From RYN-230 sp963813975 (GTDB lineage: Bacteria; Actinomycetota; Actinomycetes; Streptosporangiales; Streptosporangiaceae), in the NCBI GenBank assembly GCA_963813975.1, contig CAWFAP010000006.1, positions 868,001-932,000 on the forward strand: a DNA stretch of 64,000 bases. Direction: 5' to 3'. The stretch's first letter is position 1. Every line of letters begins with the position of its first letter. The notes under the pieces were generated by a model. That model was not told the origin of the DNA. It saw only the letters and a program-made list of their open reading frames with translations, and ran no database searches. Of this stretch, positions 15,971 through 23,547 are shown one piece after another. The translations under genes were made by a program, and so were the position numbers.

Positions 15971-18370
15971 TTAGGTCGTTCGCGCCTTGCGGTCGGCTCG
16001 CGGGCCGCGGCGGGACCAGGTGCCAGTCCGGTGCGCGGCCACGTCCATCCAGCTGAACACATCCAGCGCATGCTGCACGGCCGCGCGCACCGGCCGCAAT
16101 GACGAGGGCGGCAGCAGCCGGGCCCGCCACCGTCCCATCCGGCCGGAGCTCGCGGCTACCTCGCGGCGGACCAGCCCGGTGTCGGCCCGCAACGTAGCCG
16201 AATCCGCCGGGTCCCGGGCGAACCGGGCCCGCTCCGTGGCGTGCACGATCCGGGTCAGCCCGGCCGCCGCGTCCGGGCTGAGCCGCAGGGTCCCGGTCAG
16301 CCTGGTGCCGAGGGCGCGTGGCGACTCACTCGCGGACCAGGCAATCTGGTGGTCGGTCAGGTCGTCCAGCAGCTCCAGCCACGCCGCCTGGGCCCGCCGC
16401 CGGTCGTCCGCCGCCCGAGACCAGCGCCGCCGGCGGGTGAGCGACCTGGCCAGGCGGGGCGTGACGAGCAAGATCACTATCACCACCGCGACAATCAGCC
16501 AGATGAGTCCCGAACGGCCTGCGCTGGCGCCCCCCCTGGCTCCCTGGGCGTTGAGGTGGTTGAGCTTGGCCAGTGCTCCGGGTGCTGCCGGCTTAGTGCC
16601 CGACTGCGGGGCCGTGGCGGCCGGGGTCGGCTGGGACTGGGTCCCTCCGGGCACGGCGAGCTGTGGCGGCAGGGTGTAGGCGGGCTGGACCGCGGTGGCC
16701 TGGCCGCCGGACCCGGAGGGGGTGGGCTCGAAGCGAAGCCAGCCAGCACCCTGGAAGTACAGCTCCGGCCACGCGTGGGCGTCGCTGGTCCGGACAGTCC
16801 AGCGACCGTGCCCGATCGGGGAGCCTTCCGTGTATCCCACCGCCACCCGGGAGGGGATATCGAGCAGCCGGGCCAGCACGGCCATGGCGAAGGCGAACTG
16901 CTGGCAGTAACCCTGCCGGTCCTTGGTCAGGAAGTTAATCAGTGCCTTGGCCGTGTTCGGCTCGCGCACGTTGAGGCTGTAGGTGAACTTGCCGGAGTTG
17001 GTGAAGTAACGCTGCAGGTCCACGGCTTCGCCGTAGAGCGTGGTCTGCCCCTGCGTGATCCGCTGGGCCAGCTTGCTCAGCGGCAGGAAGGCCGCCGGGA
17101 CGTTGAGGTAGTTGTTCGCGATGCTGTTCGGGATCACCCCGGACTGCTGCAGCTGCCGCTCGCTGGGCGAGACCTCGCGGCTCGTTACCGCGTAGCTGAG
17201 GCCGGAGAGACTCTGCGCCGAGAACATGGTGAGCGTGCGCGGGTCCGTGCGCCAGTCCCCGTCCACGCTGACGCCGCGGGCCGGGTACGGCAGCGGCAGG
17301 AAGCTGGCCGTGCGCGGCCCGGTGGTCAGCCCCTTGGCCAGGGTGATCCTGGTATTAACGGCCGAGGTCCGGGTGTCCCGGCCCAGTCCCGGCGTGGCCG
17401 GCAGCTTCCCGCCGCGGACTGGCTCACCCTGGGCGGGGGCCAGCGTCCAGCTGCTGGGGCTCAGGTTGCTCAGCACGTACACCTGGAGGTACTGCGGGCT
17501 CAGATCGGTCGTCCGGTAGGTGAGCACGTGCACGGGCGTCTTCTGGCGCAGTTCGGCATTCATCTGCACCAGCGGATTGGGCAGCGTGACCAGCTCGCCG
17601 CCCCCACCGCCCCCGCCGGAGAAGAGCTTGTGATTGCGCAGCCCCGGTACGAGCAACGGGACGAAGAGGGCGATCACCACGGCCGCCACGCCGATCCGGC
17701 GGCCCGCCGCGGCGAGCTCCTTGGTGTTCGGGGTACCTCGCGGCACCACCGCGGGGTCCTGGCCGCGGTGCCACACGGTGACCAGCCGCCCCCACAGCCG
17801 CAGCCGCTCCCGGGCGTCCACGGCCAGCATGGCCAGGTAGCCGGCCATGCCCAGGACGAACACGGTCATGGCCCCGAAGACGCCCTGGTGCACGCTGGCG
17901 GTGAGGGGCACGCAGAACAGCACCAGCAACGGCAGCCCGGCCACGGCCGGCCTGTGCAGCCGCACCGCGAGCAGGTCGGTGGCCACCGCCACCACGCCGA
18001 CGCCGACCACGGTCAGCAGCAGGATCCCGTGGGTGGCCGGGGCGGGCGGCGCAAACCTCGCGGTCCCGTCCAGTCCTCCCCGGCCCACCCGCCACAGGTG
18101 ATACAGGGATGCCGTCGTCGGGACAAGCCGGCCGAGCGACTGCGTGCTGGAGAACAGCACGTTGAGATACAGCAGCAGGGCGGCCAGGCCGGCGGCGGCG
18201 CCGAGCACCCACGGCAGCACCCGCAGCCTGGTGAGCGCCCCGGCCATTGCGACCACGGCGACCGCCCCGGCACCCTCCCAGAACCAGAGCCAGCCTGAGA
18301 CCAGCGGGTAGAGCGACAAGGAGGCGGCGATGGTGGCCACCGCCGCGGCGACGGTGAGACGCTGGCTCAC
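15971..18370 (-). CDS. Transglutaminase-like membrane protein (DUF3488/TgpA type)
   Basis: A 799-residue protein with about seven transmembrane helices at the N-terminus (LTVAAAVATIAASLSLYPLV onward), an extracytoplasmic region, a transglutaminase core and a final helix (LIWLIVAVVIVILLV) with a cytoplasmic tail. The catalytic triad is visible in DRQGYCQQFAFAMAVLARLL (Cys), TSDAHAWPELYF (His) and WLRFEPTPS (Asp replaced region). Start GTG 18370 overlaps the DUF58 stop (GTGA). An uninterrupted 1226-codon frame joins it to DUF58 only because of a frameshift there. With MoxR and DUF58 it forms a conserved membrane/ATPase unit of unknown role next to the division genes. Confidence 0.88.
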   Translation of the reverse strand: MSQRLTVAAAVATIAASLSLYPLVSGWLWFWEGAGAVAVVAMAGALTRLRVLPWVLGAAAGLAALLLYLNVLFSSTQSLGRLVPTTASLYHLWRVGRGGLDGTARFAPPAPATHGILLLTVVGVGVVAVATDLLAVRLHRPAVAGLPLLVLFCVPLTASVHQGVFGAMTVFVLGMAGYLAMLAVDARERLRLWGRLVTVWHRGQDPAVVPRGTPNTKELAAAGRRIGVAAVVIALFVPLLVPGLRNHKLFSGGGGGGGELVTLPNPLVQMNAELRQKTPVHVLTYRTTDLSPQYLQVYVLSNLSPSSWTLAPAQGEPVRGGKLPATPGLGRDTRTSAVNTRITLAKGLTTGPRTASFLPLPYPARGVSVDGDWRTDPRTLTMFSAQSLSGLSYAVTSREVSPSERQLQQSGVIPNSIANNYLNVPAAFLPLSKLAQRITQGQTTLYGEAVDLQRYFTNSGKFTYSLNVREPNTAKALINFLTKDRQGYCQQFAFAMAVLARLLDIPSRVAVGYTEGSPIGHGRWTVRTSDAHAWPELYFQGAGWLRFEPTPSGSGGQATAVQPAYTLPPQLAVPGGTQSQPTPAATAPQSGTKPAAPGALAKLNHLNAQGARGGASAGRSGLIWLIVAVVIVILLVTPRLARSLTRRRRWSRAADDRRRAQAAWLELLDDLTDHQIAWSASESPRALGTRLTGTLRLSPDAAAGLTRIVHATERARFARDPADSATLRADTGLVRREVAASSGRMGRWRARLLPPSSLRPVRAAVQHALDVFSWMDVAAHRTGTWSRRGPRADRKARTT

Positions 18371-19651
18371 CGGCCAGCTCCAGCCCGGAAGCGGCCCTGC
18401 TCGTGGCCGGGCGGGCCGAGCAGGCCGGAGGCGCGCAGCCGTTCCCAGGCCGTGGTGAGCGGGGTATCGACGCTGATCGTGGTGACCCGCCAGCCCGCCG
18501 CGCGCAAGATCCCGGCGGGGACGCCCGTCTCGTCCGCCTGGCCCTCGGCTGCGCCGGCGGCCGGCCCAGGTGGACACGGCGAGCAGCAGTGCCATCGCCG
18601 GGCCGGCGTCCCGCCGCCCTGCGGCGAGCCTGCTGGCTTCCTCCGCGGACAGCCGCCCGGCCACCACCACGAACAACCCGCCGGTGCCGCCGTGGGCGAG
18701 GTCCATGCCGCGCGCCAGGCCGGACCCGCTGGACTGCTTGATGACCGCAAGCGAGTCGAGCAGCGAATCCTCGAAGGATCCAGGCGCGGTGGCGGGCCCG
18801 GTGTCGGTGACCAGCTGCCCGTCGATCCCGCTGCGGGCCAGGTGGACGCCGATGGATGCGATGGCGCTCGCCGCGTACTCGAACGACGAGCCCGCCCCGG
18901 CACCGGTGTGCGCCCCGGCCCGAGTGTCGAGCAGCAGCACCGCGCGGTTCCGCCAGCGCTGTTCCTCCCGGCGGACCATGAGCTCGCCGTGCCGGGCGGT
19001 GGATCGCCAGTGCACCCGGCGCAGCTCATCGCCGTCCCGGTACGGGCGCGGGATGACATCGTCTTCCCCGGCCGTGTCCGCGGTCCGGGTGTAGCCGCCG
19101 CCTTCCCCGCGCCAGTTCCCGGCCAGCGGCATGCTCGGCAGGGCGATGATCGCCGGCGTCACCACCAGCGTGCTCCGCGCGGCGAACGAGCGGGTCAGCT
19201 CCACCAGGCCGAACGCATCGGCCACACGCACCTGCAGCGGTCCGATCGTGTACTTGCCCCTGGTGCCGGACTGGATGGGGTACGTCAGTTCCCGCCAGCC
19301 GCCCTGCTCGATCCGTTCCAGCACGAAGCGCGGCCGGGTGCCGAGCGAGTAGGGCAGGGAGTCCTCGGCCAGCAGCAGCCCGGTGGGCAGCCGGGAGATG
19401 TTTTCCAGCCGCAGCGAGACGACGGCGTTGTGTCCCGCGGGCACCCGCGGCGGGGTGATCCGCCGCGCTGAGCGGATCCGGTAGCGGGCCCGGCTGGTCG
19501 CCAGCGCGGCCAGCATCGGCAGCGCCACCAGGACGAGCCCGATGCTGAGCAGGGCCCGCTCGCCAAGGCCAAGCCCGAACGCCCCCGCGGCCACGCCCGC
19601 CGCGAGGAATGACTTCCCACGCGTGGTCAACCCGGCGAACAGCGCCCGCAT
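18367..19651 (-). pseudogene. DUF58 protein, frameshifted near 18545-18570
   Basis: DUF58 proteins are membrane-anchored and have a vWA-like fold; they work with MoxR ATPases. Two N-terminal hydrophobic segments (LAAGVAAGAFGLGLG, ALLSIGLVLVALPMLAALA) precede the family signature YRDGDELRRVHWRSTARHGEL. The frame is correct to about AMALLLAVSTWAG, then homology continues in another frame as EGQADETGVPAGILRAAGW and TTAWERLRASGL, ending at TGA 18367. The coding length is 1285 nt, one more than a multiple of three, so one extra base lies in a run of GGCC/CCGG. In the sequence as given the frame reads on into the transglutaminase. Confidence 0.82.
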
Positions 19652-19763
19652 CCTGGCCCTTCCTCCACCCCGTTGTCCTAACTTACGTCAGGAACCCGCC
19701 CGTGGTTCGAACGGCAGCGCAGCGAGATGTGCCCAGCGCTGCCCGGCCGGGCCACGGTGCGGC

Positions 19764-20741
19764 TCAGCGCATCCGGGGCAGCGGGGTCTGCTCGACGATG
19801 CCCGCCACCACCCGGTCCGGCAGCTGGCGCTCCACCATGGCCTCGGCGGTGGGCAGCAGGCGGTGCGCGAGGACCGGCCCGGCCAGGGCCTGAACGTCAT
19901 CGGGAATCACGAAGTCGCGGCCGTCCAGCGCCGCCCGGGCCCGGCTGGCCCGGAGCAGGTGCAGCGTGGCGCGCGGGGAGGCGCCCAGGCGCAGCTCGGG
20001 GGCCGAGCGGGTGGCGGTGACCAGGCTGATGACGTACTGCTTGAGGGCCTCGGCCACGTGCACGCGGCGCACCGCGGCGATCAGGTCCCGCACATCGCTG
20101 GCCGAGGCGACCGGCTCCATCGAGTCCAGCGGCGAGCTGGAGCCGTGCAGGTCGAGCATGGCCAGCTCGGCGTCGGCGCTCGGGTAGCCCATGGAGATCC
20201 GGGCCGTGAAGCGGTCCCGCTGCGCCTCCGGCAGCGGATAGGTCCCCTCCATCTCCACCGGGTTCTGGGTGGCGACGACCATGAACGGCCGTTCCAGCGG
20301 GTAGCTGGTGCCGTCCACCGTGACCTGCCGCTCCTCCATGCATTCGAGCAGCGCCGACTGGGTCTTCGGGGACGCGCGGTTGATCTCGTCGCCGACGACG
20401 ATGTTCGCGAAGACCGGCCCCGGCTTGAACTCGAACTCGCGGTGCTCCTGATTGAACGCGCTGACGCCGGTGATGTCGCTGGGCAGCAGGTCCGGCGTGA
20501 ACTGGATGCGCTGCACCGCGCACTGGGTCGACCGGCCCAGCGCCTTGGCCAGCATGGTCTTCCCCACCCCGGGGACATCCTCAATCAGCACGTGCCCCTC
20601 GGCCAGCAGGACCGTCAGGGCGAGCCGGACCGCGTCCGGCTTTCCCTCGATCACCGACTCGATCGCGGTGCCGATGCGATGGGCCACCTGTACCAGGTCG
20701 TCGAGCGTTCGCTCGGCGCCGGCCCCCATGTCCAAGACCAC
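19764..20741 (-). CDS. MoxR-type AAA+ ATPase
   Basis: A 325-residue AAA+ ATPase of the MoxR group, chaperone-like partners of vWA and DUF58 proteins. Walker A lies in HVLIEDVPGVGKTMLAKAL, Walker B in VVGDEINRASPKTQSALLE, sensor 1 in VVATQNPVEMEGTYPLPEAQ and the lid domain in LGASPRATLHLLRASRARAAL. GTG 20741 starts the gene. It leads the minus-strand operon moxR-DUF58-transglutaminase (112 nt before DUF58), and is divergent from mraZ across 305 bp. Confidence 0.95.
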   Translation of the reverse strand: MVLDMGAGAERTLDDLVQVAHRIGTAIESVIEGKPDAVRLALTVLLAEGHVLIEDVPGVGKTMLAKALGRSTQCAVQRIQFTPDLLPSDITGVSAFNQEHREFEFKPGPVFANIVVGDEINRASPKTQSALLECMEERQVTVDGTSYPLERPFMVVATQNPVEMEGTYPLPEAQRDRFTARISMGYPSADAELAMLDLHGSSSPLDSMEPVASASDVRDLIAAVRRVHVAEALKQYVISLVTATRSAPELRLGASPRATLHLLRASRARAALDGRDFVIPDDVQALAGPVLAHRLLPTAEAMVERQLPDRVVAGIVEQTPLPRMR

Positions 20742-20971
20742 CTGTCCTCCTTGTCAGCTGGGCCCGTGGCCGACAGCCGCGCCCGCCGCTGCACTGCCCG
20801 CGGCTGACGTGGTGATGCGTACCGACAGTACGTCCTGGACGGCCCAGAGCGCGATGCGGAGAACCGGACCTGGCTTCGCCCCCCCGGCCTTCCGCAGCTC
20901 CCCCACTTTGCTCCCCCGCCTTTGACCTGGGCCTATGGCGCGCATTTCCGATATCTGGGTCCTCGGCCACG

Positions 20972-21013
20972 TTGACGGTGGGGGATTGTGGAGTACAGTG
21001 GAGCGCGATGGGG
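20972..21013 (+). promoter_or_regulatory. mraZ promoter with four 10-bp-spaced MraZ-type boxes
   Basis: TTGACG (20972-20977) and TACAGT (20994-20999) are 16 nt apart and form a good promoter 48 nt before mraZ. GTGGGG (20978), GTGGAG (20988), GTGGAG (20998) and ATGGGG (21008) recur with an exact 10-bp period. MraZ is known to bind tandem TGGG-type repeats at this spacing upstream of its own gene, so autorepression of the dcw cluster is likely. The remaining 20742-20971 part of the gap holds no gene. Confidence 0.75.
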
Positions 21014-21046
21014 CACGCTACTCCAGGGGGCGGGAGGTGAGGGCTT

Positions 21047-21475
21047 GTGTTCCTCGGCACTCACACGCCACGTCTCGACGAGAAGGGCCGGCTGTTCCTG
21101 CCGGCCAAGTACCGCGAGGAGCTCGCTGGAGGGCTAGTGATCACCAAGGGCCAGGAACGCTGCCTGTACGTCTTCCCGGTCGCCGAGTTCGGCCGGATCG
21201 CGGACGGCCTGCGGGCGCCCACTACCTCGAAGGCGGTCCGGGATTACAGCCGGGTGTTCTTTGCCAGTGCCTCCGACGAGACGCCTGACAAGCAGGGCCG
21301 GATCACGATCCCGCCCTCGCTGCGTGAGTACGCGGCGCTGACTCGCGACTGCGCGGTCATCGGGGCCAACACGCGCCTGGAGATCTGGGACTCCGCCGCA
21401 TGGGAGTCCTACCTGGCGGAGCAGGAAGACACCTTCTCCGCAGCATCAGAGGAGGTACTGCCAGGGGTGCTGTAA
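21047..21475 (+). CDS. mraZ: Transcriptional regulator MraZ
   Basis: DNA-binding regulator at the head of the division and cell-wall (dcw) cluster. The 142-residue protein has the two AbrB-like repeats: FLGTHTPRLDEKGRLFLPAKYREEL and DKQGRITIPPSLREYAAL, each with the DxKGR core. GTG 21047 is preceded by GGGAGGTGA. It forms ring-shaped oligomers that bind direct repeats; a matching array lies directly upstream. Its own transcript probably continues into rsmH after 204 nt, a stretch with no gene in it. Confidence 0.97.
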   Translation: MFLGTHTPRLDEKGRLFLPAKYREELAGGLVITKGQERCLYVFPVAEFGRIADGLRAPTTSKAVRDYSRVFFASASDETPDKQGRITIPPSLREYAALTRDCAVIGANTRLEIWDSAAWESYLAEQEDTFSAASEEVLPGVL

Positions 21476-21679
21476 GCGGCGCCGGCTTTCCGGTGCCGCG
21501 TGCTCGGCGAGGTCTCCACCCGCGCCTGGGCGACTACGTCGGCTGGCGTCACTTCCCCGGCGCCAGGAGACGTCCAGGCCCGTGCATCGCGCGGATGGGG
21601 ACCTGGCCGGGCAGCACACAGGCAGGCACGCCGCCCGCCGCATCCCCAGGAGGGTGCGGCGGGGTGAAAGGGGGTCTGG

Positions 21680-22639
21680 ATGGGCGAGTCGGCGGCCAGG
21701 CATCTGCCGGTGATGGTCGAGGAAGTCCTCGCCCTGTTCGAGCCGGCCCTGCAGCCACGCGGCGCGATCCTCGTGGACGCCACCCTGGGCCGGGCCGGTC
21801 ACGCCCGCGCGTTGCTGGAAGCGCACCCGGGACTCGCGCTGATCGGCGTGGACACCGATACCCAGGCGCTGGAGGAATCGCGGCGGCTGCTGGCCCCCTA
21901 CGGCGAGCGGGTGACCCTGGTGCATGCGGTCTACGACGAGATCCCCGAGCTCCTGTCGGACCGAGGTGACCAGCGCGTTCAGGGCATCCTGTTCGACCTG
22001 GGCGTCTCCTCCCCGCAGCTGGATGACCCGGCCCGCGGGTTCGCCTACTCCTACGACGCCCCGCTGGACATGCGGATGGACCAGACCAGGCCGCTGACCG
22101 CAGCGGAGGTCCTGAACACCTACCCGGCCGGGCAGCTGGCCCGGATCCTGCGCGACTACGGCGAGGAGCGGTTCGCCCGGCGGATCGCCGACGCGGTGGT
22201 GCGGGAGCGCGCCCGCGCTCCACTTTCCACCACCAGCCAGCTGGCCGAGATCGTCCGGGACTCCATTCCGGCCGCGGCCCGGCGCACCGGCGGCCATCCC
22301 GCAAAGCGGACTTTCCAGGCGCTGCGCATCGAGGTCAATGGGGAACTCGACGCGCTGCACGCCGCGTTGCCCGGCGCCCTGGATCACCTGGCCGTGGGCG
22401 GCCGCATCGTGGTGCTGGCCTACCACTCGCTGGAGGACCGGGCGGTCAAGACCGCGCTGGCGCAGGCGTCCGCCGACACCACGCCGCCCGGCCTGCCGGT
22501 GCCGCTGGAGTCCGCGCGGCCGGAGTTCAGGCTGCTGACCCGGGGAGCACAGCGGCCCTCCGCGGCGGAACTGGCCCGCAACCCGCGGGCCTCGCCCGCC
22601 CGGCTGCGGGCGGCCGAGCGGATCAGGGACGCCGCGTGA
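21680..22639 (+). CDS. rsmH: 16S rRNA m4C1402 methyltransferase
   Basis: RsmH (MraW) N4-methylates C1402 in the ribosomal P-site. The 319-residue product begins HLPVMVEEVLALFEPAL and shows the SAM site ILVDATLGRAGHARALLE, LIGVDTDTQAL, GILFDLGVSSPQLDDPARGFAYSYDAPLDMRMD and the C-terminal RIVVLAYHSLEDRAVK signature. ATG 21680 is preceded by AAAGGGGG. The family GHS of the glycine loop reads GHA here, a minor variation. It is the second gene of the dcw cluster. Confidence 0.96.
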   Translation: MGESAARHLPVMVEEVLALFEPALQPRGAILVDATLGRAGHARALLEAHPGLALIGVDTDTQALEESRRLLAPYGERVTLVHAVYDEIPELLSDRGDQRVQGILFDLGVSSPQLDDPARGFAYSYDAPLDMRMDQTRPLTAAEVLNTYPAGQLARILRDYGEERFARRIADAVVRERARAPLSTTSQLAEIVRDSIPAAARRTGGHPAKRTFQALRIEVNGELDALHAALPGALDHLAVGGRIVVLAYHSLEDRAVKTALAQASADTTPPGLPVPLESARPEFRLLTRGAQRPSAAELARNPRASPARLRAAERIRDAA

Positions 22640-22911
22640 CCGGCGGCACGGACCCGGCCGCTGACCGTCCCGCCTGCCGTGACGGCGTGATTAACAAGCT
22701 CCTGACCAGGCAATACAGTGCTCGGCGGGATCAGGTCAGCTGGACGGGACGTCAGCGCTTCAAGGAACAGTGCCGCAACGGGCAGGCAGCAACAGGCAGG
22801 CACGACGGGGCGGGGCAGAGTGATCCGGCCGCAAGGGGGACGCGGGAGTGAGCGTGCGTACTGACGTGGGGACGGGCGTCCGGCCACGGCCGCCCAGCGT
22901 GCGGGAGCCAG

Positions 22912-23547
22912 GTGCGGGGGAGCCAGGTCCGGGGGGTGACAGGGCCCGGGAGGCGGGCCACGCGCGGCCAGGGTGCCCGGGGGCAGGCCCCAGCGGGCCA
23001 GCGGGCCCGGGCCTCGGCGGGCTCGGCGTCCCCGGTGCTGCCCGGCCGGGCCCGGCCGGTCCGCCGCCATCCAGCCGGACCCGGGCCGGGCCGGCCCGCC
23101 GGGACGGGCCCTGGACGCCCAGCCGATACCACCCCGGAGCGTGCCACCGGGACCAGGCTGCCGCGCCCGGCGGGGGCCGCATCGCAGGCCGGGCCGTGGG
23201 CGGGCGCGCCGTCGGGGGCCATCGCGCGCACCCCGTTCATCGTGTTCGTGACCGCGCTGCTCGGCGGGGGCCTGATCTGCCTGCTGGTGATCAACACGAT
23301 CCTCGCCACCGGCTCGTACCAGATCACCCGCCTCCAGCAGGCGCAGGCGGCCCGCGCCCAGCAGGTGGCGGTGCTCAAGCAGCAGGTCGCCCAGGACTCC
23401 GCGCCCTCGGTGATCGCGAAGCGGGCGCGGCAGCTCGGCATGACCGACCCGCCGCTGACCAGGTTCCTCAACCTCAAGACCGGGCGGATCATCCACCAGC
23501 CCGCCACCGAGCCAGGTGTTCCCGCGGTGCCGGGATACACCCCGTGA
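22912..23547 (+). CDS. ftsL: Cell-division protein FtsL-like septum initiator
   Basis: Small bitopic protein of the FtsQLB complex. The only structured part is a transmembrane helix TPFIVFVTALLGGGLICLLVI followed by a short coiled coil (SYQITRLQQAQAARAQQVAVLKQQVA) and the SAPSVIAKRARQLGM motif typical of actinobacterial FtsL. The ~100-residue N-terminus is Pro/Gly/Arg-rich and disordered, and its start (GTG 22912) is the least certain point; GTG 22936 is possible. An AAGGGGGAC site with GTG 22848 leads into a different frame that only reads through the FtsI frame. Stop overlaps ftsI by GTGA. Confidence 0.8.
   Translation: MRGSQVRGVTGPGRRATRGQGARGQAPAGQRARASAGSASPVLPGRARPVRRHPAGPGPGRPAGTGPGRPADTTPERATGTRLPRPAGAASQAGPWAGAPSGAIARTPFIVFVTALLGGGLICLLVINTILATGSYQITRLQQAQAARAQQVAVLKQQVAQDSAPSVIAKRARQLGMTDPPLTRFLNLKTGRIIHQPATEPGVPAVPGYTP

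Noticed and set aside
15971..19651. A single 1226-residue DUF58-transglutaminase fusion protein
   Set aside because: The linker between the two parts is out-of-frame sequence; the expected DUF58 end and GTGA junction are present in another frame.
22848..23543. N-terminal extension of FtsI or alternative FtsL from GTG 22848
   Set aside because: This frame reads through ftsL as antisense-like Arg/Pro/Gly peptide without domain features; FtsI homology begins after 23544.
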